Assembly (NCBI GenBank): GCA_038502055.1
Contig: JAXRKN010000045.1
Location: forward strand, 9,475,501-9,539,500
Source of the DNA: Tanytarsus gracilentus
Lineage: Eukaryota > Arthropoda > Insecta > Diptera > Chironomidae
Direction of reading: 5' to 3'
Length of the DNA: 64,000 nucleotides
Positions 50,501-59,024 of the stretch are shown one piece after another. Numbering within the stretch: the stretch's first letter is position 1; the number at the start of each line of letters is the position of its first letter. The translations under genes were made by a program, and so were the position numbers. The notes under the pieces were generated by a model, which ran no database searches, was not told where the DNA came from, and saw only the letters and a list, made by a program, of their open reading frames with translations.

Positions 50501-53500
50501 ACGTTAAGCTAAAATCGTCACTCACATGATACCTCGTAAAAAAGCTCACGACCATTGGCGATAAAAATCCGCTCATGGTCGCAAAAAAGTTTATGACGCC
50601 AAAAACACTGCCAGCGTATATTGGCGATAAATCTTGAGCATTTGCGGCACTTGTTAATGTGGCAGCTCCGTTAAGGCCGAGAGCAATTGTTATCAGGGCA
50701 ATGCACATTTGAGGATCATTTTCAATGAAACAAAATCCAAACAAAATAATTCCAGGAATGATGTGAGCTAAAAAAGATAAAATAAATTTCAAATTTCACT
50801 GGAACTTTAAATGACTCACAAAAAATGCAAAAGAATTTCCTAATTCCCGTCACACTCATCAACTTTCGTGACCACAAAAAATCTCCAATTCCTCCGAAAA
50901 AAATTGCACTTGCCATTCGAATGATGTATGGCAGACTAGAAATCATTCCGACATCCTTCAGCTCATATTTTAAGACCTGACTCAAAAACATCGGTGCCGA
51001 GGTTAAAATGAAATAAATTCCCCACACATCACTAAAATGGAGCCACAAGAGAGCATAAAAAGGCTTTGATTTGAACATTTCTGACACCGGTGGAAATTCC
51101 CTCCTTGATATGACATTAAGCCCTAAAGACTCCTCGATGAGATTTCTCTCTGCATGAGAAATTGAAATGTGCTTGTCGGGCGAATCGGCAACGATGCGAA
51201 ACCATAATAACGAGGTGATGAGTGTGATGATGGCAGTGACATAAAAAGCACTTTGCCAACTGTAATTATTGGTTATGAAGCCCATGAGGGGAAATGTGAA
51301 TGCCGTACCGAGTGACGAACCGAAAAGTGATGCAATAAAAAGTCCCTTTTCACTAGGCGGTGCCCAGCGTGAGATGAGATTGTGACAGGCACAAAAATAA
51401 AAACCCTGAAAATTTAACGGTTTTTTTTAATTTAAAAAAGTGATTTGATTCACTCACCCCCAAGAAGCCTAAAGTCATTCTCGCGGCAAACAAAAACCAA
51501 AAATTGTCGCTCGCAGTCAACGGTGACAGAGCAGTGATGATTGATGAAAGAAATAAAACGACAAATATCACAATTTTTCCACCATACTTTTCGGCCACGA
51601 AGCCACCGCACAAATTTGGCAATAAATATCCATAGAAATATCCACTGAGTAATAAATTTTGATCGTGATTCGACCATTTAAATTCGTTCTCTGTCATTGC
51701 TATTAGAATTATTGAAAAGTTAGATCTCAACATGTACATGATGCAACTGCCGACGAACATCATGACGCCGATCTTCAGTCGAGTTGGAAAATTATGTGAA
51801 AACCTTTTGTAAAATCTTTTAAACATTTTTAGTTGAAAATTTTGTTTAGTTAAGAAGCTTCATGACACTCCAACGTGCTCAAGTCGACGACTACTAACTA
51901 ATATCCATATGTTTTTCTATAAAGCCTATAGGAAATATTTAATGATAAACGTGCTTGATGATAAAAAATTGTAGTAAAATATGTGACTTAAACTGTTGCG
52001 CAAACTTTCGTGTATTACACCGCATACAACCTTAATTTTTTTTATTGATAACTTTTTTAACCTGTGCATGTAGAATAGTTTTTTCATCGTAGGAAATTTC
52101 ATTAACATATAATGATTGTGAAATTAAATTGCTTTGTAAAAAAATTTATTTCCGCGAAACACGCGCTCAAAAATGATTCTCTTATTATTCAATTCAAGAT
52201 CATCGCAGGTGAAAAATAATTTTCGTCATAAACATTCTCACGATGCTCGAAAAAAAAACATCGTGAGTAGTTGCTCTCAGACTCTTTAAATTTTCTTTTC
52301 ACTTGTTTTCCGCCGAACCCACACAAAGAAAAGCAGAAAATTTATTTTTAAGTCTAAAATTCTCTTTTTTTTCACACACTCTGTTGTAAAATTGAGCACA
52401 AAAAAAGGTGTTTGAGTGTGATCAGTTTTGATTTAAGACTCAATGGCGACAGACATAGAGTTCAGTTCTTGTTCCTCGTCGATTGTTGATAGTGGCTTCG
52501 AGAGTGCAACGCCGAGACCACCACCGCGAAAAAAGAGACCGAAAAATTGTGAAATTACTAGTTATGAGAAAAAAGAAAAGACTTGGAGTTCGATTTTCAC
52601 ACATCATATTAATAAAATCTCGAATTTTATCGAAAAAGTAATGAGAGGAGATTTTTTTTTATGATTGCAATTAAATTCATTAAATCGAGAAAAATTTTCG
52701 TGCTTCATTTTGTAAAAAGAATTATTCAATTAATTGATGTAATTTAATTCACTAGTATATTTGTGTAACGCTTAAAATTGAAAATACTAACACAAAATCA
52801 CGAGTGTCTATTCCTTAGATTATTAGCATAACTAATTGACCTAATAATTTCATTATGGCTAACACACAAAAATCACGTGAAATCTCCATTTTAAAAAATT
52901 TCTCTTTCTCCAATTTAGATGACAATTGCAACAAATCGTCCGCTCTACGAGGAAGAGTGGTTCCATGGCGTGCTTCCGCGTGAGGAAGTTGTGCGACTTT
53001 TGAGAAACGACGGAGACTTTCTTGTGCGTGAAACGACGCGCAATGATGAGAGTCAAACGGTGCTGAGTGTATGTTGGAATGGTCATAAACACTTTATTGT
53101 ACAAACTACGACAGACGTAAGTTTCCATCATAATTAACGACTTGATTGATGGCATCGACTGAATTGATAATTATTTGTAGGGACATTATCGATTCGAGGG
53201 TCCAACATTTCCCAGTATTCAAGAATTAATTCTTCACCAATATCAATCGGAGACGCCCGTGACGTCACGAAGCGGTGCAATATTGAAGAAGCCAGTATTT
53301 AGAGAGCGATGGGAACTTAGCAATGACGATGTCATTTTGTTAGATAAAATAGGAAGGGTGAGTTTAAATTCAGAAATTCCGTTAAATTTTAAAAATTCAA
53401 AAATTATTTTTTGCAGGGTAATTTTGGAGACGTTTATAAAGCCAAATTAAAATCATCGAAGAAGGATGTTGCCGTAAAGACATGTCGCATGACATTACCC

Positions 53501-54339
53501 GATGAACAGAAGAGGAAATTCCTTCAGGAGGGAAGAATTCTCAAGCAATATGATCATCCAAATATTGTGAAACTTATTGGAATTTGTGTACAAAAGCAGC
53601 CGATCATGATCGTTATGGAGTTAGTCGAGGGTGGATCGCTATTGATGTCACTAAGAAAAAATGCAGCGACACTTGATTTAAGGCAATTGATGGGAATGTG
53701 TAGAGATACTGCAGCCGGCATGAGATACTTAGAATCTAAGAATTGCATCCACCGAGATTTGGCCGCTCGAAATTGTCTCATTGGTGCCGAAAATAGTGTA
53801 AAAATTTCTGATTTTGGAATGTCGAGGGAAGAGGAAGAGTACATAGGTAAGAAATGATGTCTAGTCAAAAGTTGAAACTTTTCAATTAAATTTAATATTT
53901 TTAGTTTCTGATGGCATGAAGCAAATTCCAATCAAGTGGACTGCACCGGAAGCACTTAATTTTGGCAAATACAATGTTCTCTGCGATGTTTGGAGCTATG
54001 GGGTTTTGATATGGGAAATTTTTTCGAAAGGAGGAACGCCTTATGCTGGCATGAGCAATTCGAGGGCCAGAGAGAAAATTGATGAAGGTATTGAAATTTA
54101 TTTCTTTAAATTTCAAGCAAGATTTAATAATTTTTTTGTCTTATTTTTAAGGCTATCGTATGCCAATGCCAGACGGAACTCTCCCTGAAATGTACAGACT
54201 TATGCTAAAGTGTTGGGATGAAAATCCAGACGGACGTCCACATTTTGACGAAATCTTCACCGTAGTTGACTGTTTAATGAATAAAATTAATTCACCCAAC
54301 TTTAACAACAGCAATAATTTAAATCCAATTCGTGAATAA
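35580..54339 (+). CDS. Fps85D: Fps/Fes-family non-receptor tyrosine kinase
   Basis: Cytoplasmic, membrane-associated tyrosine kinase acting in adhesion, cytoskeletal and epithelial signalling. The predicted full form has 1193 residues in 12 coding exons: 35580-35769, 36978-37168, 47757-47853, 47906-48101, 48185-48619, 48691-48859, 49135-50262, 52919-53116, 53181-53357, 53417-53846, 53905-54087, 54152-54339. All junctions are GT-AG with matching phases. The F-BAR domain (about 1-260) starts MGFSSQGKSVHEALLARQ, the family start, so an upstream GTG frame was not used. A coiled-coil region, then a large low-complexity exon (427-802), precede SH2 (about 815-905; WFHG, FLVRE) and the kinase domain (about 917-1185). 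Visible kinase parts: GRGNFG loop, Lys948 in VAVK, HRDLAARN at 1039, DFG at 1059 and activation-loop Tyr1069. Confidence 0.95.
37482..37620. mobile_element. MITE-like element, family 1, copy 3
   Basis: A roughly 138-bp AT-rich element near the 5' end of the kinase's large intron. The left end carries AGGCATTTTTCATAAATTAC then GTCAC. The right end is the inverted relative GTGTGACATTTTTCCAAATG followed by AGCCCT. Confidence 0.65.
40655..40765. other. Homopolymer-rich stretch, probable assembly artefact
   Basis: The block CCCGGGGCCC is followed within 100 nt by long unbroken runs of T, then C, then about 21 A, then CCCC. Nothing else in the window looks like this, and it lies deep in an intron. 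It reads like low-quality consensus rather than biology. Confidence 0.6.
42293..42925 (-). mobile_element. LINE 3' fragment (reverse-transcriptase C-terminal region plus tail)
   Basis: On the minus strand an open frame ending with TAG at 42535 reads back to about 42920, well past its first Met at 42744. It shows the pattern common to C-termini of Jockey/CR1-type reverse transcriptases: LQPLELRR, then a short spacer, a Gly-Ser-Val-Asp step, and FAVPARHTR. About 210 nt of 3' untranslated sequence follow, ending in a TAAATAAAA-type tail near 42293-42320. The 5' part is missing, as is usual for LINEs. It lies in antisense in the 10.6-kb kinase intron. The clade assignment is from memory of the motif, not a search. 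Confidence 0.65.
42994..43014. promoter_or_regulatory. 21-bp near-perfect palindrome
   Basis: CCAATTTACG and CGTAAATTGG are reverse complements around a single central C. It lies inside the large kinase intron just upstream (in LINE orientation) of the LINE fragment. A dimeric DNA-binding site is possible but unproven. Confidence 0.4.
43015..47756. other. Right half of the kinase's 10.6-kb intron, no gene found
   Basis: The intron spans 37169-47756. In this part I see one promoter-like motif at 44373-44415 and two minus-strand open frames of 129 and 90 codons (45011-45656) with no recognisable domain. The rest is AT-rich sequence of no visible structure. Confidence 0.5.
44373..44415 (+). promoter_or_regulatory. 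Core-promoter-like TATA plus initiator
   Basis: TATATAATA at 44373 is followed by TTCAGTCAGTT, whose A at 44409 fits the arthropod initiator TCAGT. Spacing is 34-36 nt, slightly longer than the usual 30-31. No coding frame follows. It could be the start of a non-coding transcript, an internal kinase promoter, or chance. Confidence 0.3.
50282..51826 (-). CDS. SLC17-type major facilitator transporter nested in the kinase gene
   Basis: Membrane transporter of 443 residues in the sialin/Na-phosphate/vesicular glutamate family, which moves organic or inorganic anions. Four exons: 51826-51458, 51405-50820, 50767-50526, 50416-50282, all GT-AG with matching phases. Family marks: the first membrane segment ends in YMLRSNFS with the conserved Arg; a glycine-rich NLCGGFVAEKYGGK loop; the RWAPPSEKG motif of SLC17 proteins; and a C-terminal SEWRYIFIIDASLY block. 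Roughly 12 hydrophobic segments fit the fold. The whole gene lies in antisense inside one kinase intron. Its stop codon is only 19 nt from the kinase exon ending at 50262. The substrate cannot be read from sequence. Confidence 0.9.
52443..52637 (+). CDS. Fps85D: Alternative first coding exon of the Fps-type kinase
   Basis: An ATG opens 65 codons, Ser- and Pro-rich at the start (PRPPPRKKRPKN), ending exactly in phase 0 at a GTAATG donor. The next downstream coding exon (52919) begins in phase 0 with the SH2 domain. Joining them predicts a 456-residue protein with SH2 and kinase but no F-BAR. Drosophila Fps85D is known to make such a short protein from a separate promoter, which supports this reading. 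About 600 bp separate it from the divergent transporter start at 51826. Confidence 0.72.
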
Positions 54340-54424
54340 ACTCTAGAGCTCATTTTGACATCCTTAATTTTTTTGTATCTTTATAACTTTAACGGAAGAG
54401 ATTGTAAACTTGATCTTTATTTGG

Positions 54425-54430
54425 AATAAA
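54425..54430 (+). terminator. Poly(A) signal of the kinase gene
   Basis: AATAAA lies 86 nt after the kinase stop codon and about 200 nt before the next ATG. Confidence 0.7.
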
Positions 54431-54633
54431 ATATAAAATTTTTAAAAATAATTTGTGCATTAATTTTAAAATTAAGATGAAAGAAATTCATTTCTCAACG
54501 GTCGCACGTGTTTAAATTTAAAAAGCTTTCAAGTTCAAAAATAATTTTTTGTTTTGATTTTTTTGAACTTAAAATTTTGCGCACATTTTTTTTCTAATAA
54601 AACGAAAATTAAATAATTTTTACGTTTTAAAAC

Positions 54634-55149
54634 ATGGGAAAGCCAAAGTCATTAAAGAAAATAAATAAAACTGTTCAAGTTTCGAAGAAAAAAGACATAC
54701 AAAAGAAGTCACATGCAGTTCCAATTACAAAAATTAACAGAAACTTAATTAAGAAAAAGGATAAGAAGCAATTAAAACATCAAAAGGCACTACAAGGAGT
54801 CCTACAAACTCAGAAGAAATTTGTCGAGGAAAAGCAACGAAAGAAAAGAGAAAAGACTGTAATTGTTGGTGACATGAAGCCATTACTCGACTCACTGCCA
54901 TCGCTCGATGAGCTTGTAACGATCAGAGACAAATCTAACCGAACAGGAATCAAATCTGTTGACCGAAAAATCACTCGAAAGCCAAAGAATAAGAAAGAGA
55001 AGAAAAAGGCATTGATTCGCAGCAAGACTGAAAAGAATTCCAAAAGAATTGATCATCTTCAGAGTGTTTGGAAAGATCCAGCGTTTAAGAATCCACGTGA
55101 GCTCATCGCCGAGAAAATCAGACAGAAAAATAAGAATAAAGTTTTATAA
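54634..55149 (+). CDS. SLX9: SLX9/FAM207A-like ribosome-biogenesis protein
   Basis: Intronless gene for a 171-residue, extremely Lys-rich basic protein. It starts MGKPKSLKKINK. Basic clusters suggest nucleolar location. An acidic/hydrophobic patch follows in the middle (MKPLLDSLPSLDELV). The C-terminal block (HLQSVWKDPAFKNPRELIAEKI) has the pattern seen at the end of SLX9/FAM207A proteins, which help mature the small ribosomal subunit. The ATG is the first in the frame and follows the kinase poly(A) signal by about 200 nt. The assignment rests on this C-terminal pattern and size. Another small basic nucleolar protein is the main alternative. Confidence 0.65.
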   Translation: MGKPKSLKKINKTVQVSKKKDIQKKSHAVPITKINRNLIKKKDKKQLKHQKALQGVLQTQKKFVEEKQRKKREKTVIVGDMKPLLDSLPSLDELVTIRDKSNRTGIKSVDRKITRKPKNKKEKKKALIRSKTEKNSKRIDHLQSVWKDPAFKNPRELIAEKIRQKNKNKVL

Positions 55150-55236
55150 ATCTGTGAATTTTATTAAAAAGCAATTCAAGGAGTCACAGCTCTCTTAATC
55201 TCCTCAACCATTTCCTCCATTGTGCACTCTTCACTG

Positions 55237-55402
55237 TGTTGGGATGACGAAAGTGACGGATCGAGCCCAGCGTTCGGATTATCGGATTATGATTGTGGAG
55301 AGTTTAGTTTGAACTTGAACGGAGAATAAAGAAGACGTGTTAAAGTTCGTTCCGTCTTTTATATGATATTTCCTGACTTTCAGCAGCGGCGTGGTCACTA
55401 CA
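55237..55402 (+). repeat. 5' LTR
   Basis: 166 bp, TG...CA ends. Its last 100 bp, from GTTTGAACTTGAACGGAG to CACTACA, match the 3' LTR without visible change, which suggests a recent insertion. Confidence 0.85.
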
Positions 55403-55403
55403 T

Positions 55404-55410
55404 TGGCGCC
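55404..55410 (+). other. Primer-binding site
   Basis: TGGCGCC begins one base after the LTR end. The TGG start is the expected complement of a tRNA CCA 3' end. The tRNA cannot be named from the few bases that fit. Confidence 0.55.
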
Positions 55411-55569
55411 ATCGATAAATTAACTAGCAAGAATGGTAAGGAACATGGAATTTAAAGTGAATAAAGTGAAGAAAAGCAAGAAAAAGTGAAAAATTAGGAA
55501 TCGCTGAAAACCTCGTGGAAAAAAAAATGGCGGAAGAATTGTGAAATACATTTTTGTTTGAAAGGAGGA

Positions 55570-56215
55570 AATGAGCGAGAAGAGAAAGAAAGTGTTGTCT
55601 GACGGATGAGACAGAGATGAGAATGTCCAATAGATGGGACAGAAAAGAAAAGAAGTCGAGAGGAATCAAAAAAAAAAAAGAAGAAGAAGAAAGTGAACAG
55701 TAAAAAGTGGAAGTGAGAAGTTGTCTGATAGATGAGACAGAAGTGAGAAGTTGTCCGAAAGAAGGGACAGTGGAAGTTGATAGTCCGATAGAAGGGACAG
55801 AAAGAGAGAGAGAGTTGAAAGTCCGATAGAAGGGACAGAGAAAGTGGAAGAGTTGAAAGTCCGATAGAAGGGACAGAGAGAGAGAGAGTTGGAAGTCCGA
55901 TAGAAGGGACAGAAGTGAGAGAGTTGGAAGTCCGATAGATGGGACAGAGAGAGAGAGCGAGAGTTGATAGTCCGATAGAAGGGACAGAGAGAGAGAGAGA
56001 GAGAGTTGGAAGTCCGATAGAAGGGACAGAGAGAGAGCGAGAGTTGAAAGTCCGAAAGAAGGGACAGTGGAAGTTGATAGTCCGATAGATGGGACAGAGA
56101 AAGTGAGGGAGTTGGAAGTCCGATAGAAGGGACAGAAAGAAGGAAAGAGAGAGAGAGAGAGAGAAAGTTGGAAGTCCAATTGAAGGGACAGAGATAGAGG
56201 AAGTGTCTAAAAGAC
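55570..56215 (+). repeat. Minisatellite inside the retrotransposon leader intron
   Basis: About 15-17 imperfect copies of a 30-50-bp purine-rich unit, each containing GTCCGATAGAAGGGACAG followed by a variable GA-rich spacer and GTTGGAA or GTTGAAA. The long open frames on the opposite strand are a by-product of this repeat. The whole array lies in the predicted intron 55436-56289. Confidence 0.9.
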
Positions 56216-56289
56216 GAAACAGAGAAATGGAAAAAAGAGACAAAAGAAAGGTGACTTCGAGAAGGGACTAATGGATTTTGTTTTTGCAG

Positions 56290-57210
56290 GAAAACATTAT
56301 CACCGTTTTGAACGGCGTTAAAAAGTTCAAGATTGGAATCGACGACTGGGAAGAATGGCGTGATGCATTCATGTTAGTGATGGCAACGGTTCCGGAAGTA
56401 TCAGAAGAACAAAAGCTGAGCTTTTTGGTTTACTGCGGCGGTGTGCAGCTGAAAGAGATTTACGATTTAGCAGAACCATGTGAGCGCGAGAAAGCATTGG
56501 AGAAAGGAGAAAACGAAGATGGAGGACGATGGGTAAGATTACCACCCTCCCAATATCAATTCGCGCTCGACAGACTAGACGAGCGGTTCCGGGCAATACG
56601 TAATCCAAGATGCGATGAAATTAAGTTGTTGGAGATGAAGCAAGAAGAAACCGAGTCAGCTACATCATTCTCAGTTCGATTGAGCACACAAGCTCGTAGA
56701 TTTCTCTCAGAGGGTGCGGACAGAGCAACGATTGAGGCGGCAGTTAGCCGAGGATTTATACTAGGAGCAAAACACGAAAGGGCTCGAGAAAAAGCAAAAA
56801 GACACAGCGCTTTAATAGATATACTCAAATTTGCCGAGACACTTGTGAAAAAGAGTACAAAAGCGGAGGAAGTGACAGATAGCGTGAACCAAATTACGGA
56901 TCCAAAAGGTAGCCGAGACAACAGTCAGCGATATCAACAATCTTTGTACAGTCCGGGAGCTTTCAACAGAAATGCTTATCGAGATGGGTCAAATGCAAAA
57001 TGATCTGGCGAATGTAATTCGTGCGGAAGACTGGGACATTATAGTCGCGATATGATCTGTCCAGCTAGAGATAAGAAGTTTAACAAGTGCGAAAGATTTG
57101 GCCACTTCGCTATAAAATGCTTCACAAACGAGAACAGTCGAAAACGAGAATATGGAGGAACCGATCGCTACAAACAAAGCCCAGCAGTTAAGCACAAACG
57201 CATAAATGAG
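56290..57210 (+). pseudogene. gag: Retrotransposon gag and nucleocapsid region
   Basis: Gag body of about 238 codons followed in the same frame by a TGA at 57001-57003, then about 69 more open codons holding two zinc-knuckle-like motifs (CNSCGRLGHYSRDMIC, and CERFGHFAIKC, which lacks one Cys). The first Met in this segment is far inside. A start codon at 55433-55435 lies directly against a GTAAG donor, and the acceptor TTTTTGCAG at 56281-56289 precedes this exon in phase 0. The start is therefore probably supplied by splicing. The TGA could be decay or a readthrough signal; decay is likelier given the other lesions. Confidence 0.75.
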
Positions 57211-57372
57211 GTAAAAGAAGATCGGGACTAAAAGGGGAACATTAAATTTTGTAAAATAAAGCAACATAAAAGTAAGGGAAAGTGAAGAGAGAGAAAATAA
57301 AAGTGGCACAGTAAAATAAGAAAGAAAGTAAATTAATAACATGATTTAATGTAGTTTTGTTTATTGTTCCAG

Positions 57373-58131
57373 GGTGATGTGACAATATCATGTGATCAAC
57401 AGCACGGCTGGTTGGTAGATGAAACAAAGCGGAGAGGAAATGAAATTGTTCGATGTGATCTAGAAGGAACAGTGGATTCAGGAGCGGATATTGACGTAAT
57501 TAAAGAAGAAACCTACAATAAACTGGAACAAAGTCGATTAAAGAGCGTAACAAGGAATTGCAATAGAGAGTTCTGGGGTGTTACAAAAGACATACAATTA
57601 AAAGTACTTGTAAAATTTACGGGACGAATCACAGTAAAAGAAACGCAACTCACAAGAGAAACGGAATTCTTCGTAATAGAAGGCGCAAAAACAAACTTAA
57701 TGTCGAAACAATTTGAAATGGATGCAGCGCTAGGTCACTTTGACAGAAAGGCTATTACAAGACTTTATACGGATGCCTCAAACGAAGGAATTGGAGGAGT
57801 GTTGGTTCAACTAGATAAAAATAACAAATTAAGAGTGATCTCTTGCATCGGACGGACATTAACAAAAGCTGAAAGAGCCTATCCAACCGTAGAAAAAGAA
57901 GCACTGGCAGTACATTGGTGTACTCGAAGATGTTACTATTTTTTGATTGGCATCAAGTTTACAGTTTTTACGGACAATAAGGCAGTGAAATTTATTTTTG
58001 CAAAAGATAAGGCAAATTTTAAAAAGAGAGCAATAACTAGAGCAGAAACGTATGCTATGTCTTTAGCTTCGTTTGATTGTGACTATCAGTCAGTCAAGGG
58101 CGGCAATAATCCAGCTGATGTGCCATCATGA
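57373..58131 (+). pseudogene. pol: Retrotransposon protease fused to RNase H (reverse transcriptase deleted)
   Basis: The exon begins after TTATTGTTCCAG in phase 0, the frame of gag. An aspartic protease core (VDSGAD) with a FVIEGAKTNLMS segment is followed, without any of the reverse-transcriptase motifs, by RNase H: LYTDAS, VEKEALAV and FTDNKAV give its acidic residues, and NNPADVPS closes the domain. The frame then meets TGA at 58129-58131, where related elements have Arg, so a CGA-to-TGA change is likely. An internal deletion of roughly 1.3 kb or more (family comparison, not measured) explains the fusion. Confidence 0.8.
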
Positions 58132-58286
58132 TTTTGCGTAAGCGAGGAAGAGGGTCACACATCACGAGTCGACAGTTCAATAGAAATAGAAGAGCTTTGT
58201 GTAGCCGCAATTCGAGAAGTGGAATATGGAGCGATTACTCATGAACGTGTACTAGAAGAAACGTTAAAGGATGAGACGTTGAAAAA

Positions 58287-58679
58287 TTGGGCGAACGAAT
58301 CAAGTTTGGCCAAAACGATGAATCGTTAAAAATGTTTGACTCGGTCATGAGAGAACTTTATGAGGTCGATGGAAGAATTTGGAAAGGTGACAAGACATTG
58401 TTTACGGCTAGTTTACGGAAAGAGGCGCTGGCAATAGCTCACGAAGGTCATCCTGGAGTAACTACAATGAAATGGACTCTAAGAGCAAAAGCTTGGTGGC
58501 CAGGAATGGACAGGGATGTTGAAAAGTGGGTGGCAGAGTGTCGAGGCTGCACCGTAGTGTCAAGATCAAAGGCACCAGAGCCACTAACGATGACTGTCAT
58601 GCCTAACGATCCATGGGAAAGATTGCAGCAACTTCTTGGATATTCCTTCATTAAATTTACAAATACTCACGCTCGTTGA
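58287..58679 (+). pseudogene. Retrotransposon integrase N-terminal remnant
   Basis: In a frame shifted relative to the RNase H exon, the zinc-binding HHCC finger of a gypsy integrase is intact: HEGHPG ... WWPGMDRDV ... CRGC. The catalytic core is reduced to scraps (a VFDDLDGK-like piece after 58680 and a CWAEAFKSYGNPR-like piece near 58750) before the right LTR. It cannot encode a working integrase. Confidence 0.75.
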
Positions 58680-58862
58680 TTATCACAGCCGTTTTTGATG
58701 ATTTGGACGGTAAATAACAAAACAGCCGAGGCAGTCATAAAATGTTGGGCGGAAGCGTTTAAGTCTTATGGAAATCCCAGATCGTTAAGATAAGACCACG
58801 TAAAGGCGGGGGGGGGGGGGGACGGGCGGGGGGAGGGAGGGTTTTCTTTTTTGGTGGGAAGG

Positions 58863-59007
58863 TGTTGGGATGAGAGTGGGATGGCGGTGGTTTGGTTTGT
58901 TGTGGGGTTGAGTTTGAACTTGAACGGAGAATAAAGAAGACGTGTTAAAGTTCGTTCCGTCTTTTATATGATATTTCCTGACTTTCAGCAGCGGCGTGGT
59001 CACTACA
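58863..59007 (+). repeat. 3' LTR, left part corrupted
   Basis: 145 bp. It starts TGTTGGGATGA and its last 100 bp match the 5' LTR. The first 45 bases, and the 60 bases before them, are almost only G and T, with a run of about 14 G near 58808. They look like a degraded copy of the expected LTR and polypurine region in which A and C have become G or T. Confidence 0.7.
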
Positions 59008-59024
59008 CACTGTAATTAAATTTA

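Larger units (their letters stand above)
55237..59007 (+). mobile_element. Defective Ty3/gypsy-type LTR retrotransposon with candidate introns
   Basis: The 3.8-kb element is bounded by LTRs that start TGTTGGGATGA and end CACTACA. A 5-bp target duplication CACTG lies at 55232-55236 and 59008-59012. A tRNA-primer-site-like TGGCGCC follows the left LTR by one base. Gag, two zinc-knuckle-like motifs, protease (VDSGAD), RNase H (LYTDAS) and the integrase H2C2 finger occur in gypsy order. The reverse transcriptase and most of the integrase core are missing. The frame is broken by two in-frame TGA codons and one frameshift. Two phase-0 GT-AG introns are predicted, at 55436-56289 and 57211-57372. It is inserted between convergent genes, in the 3' region of the cyclotransferase. 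Confidence 0.9.

Noticed and set aside
55424..56243. Two overlapping minus-strand frames of about 250 codons rich in Leu, Ser and Phe
   Set aside because: They are the complement of the GA-rich minisatellite in the retrotransposon leader; repeat structure, not selection, keeps them open.
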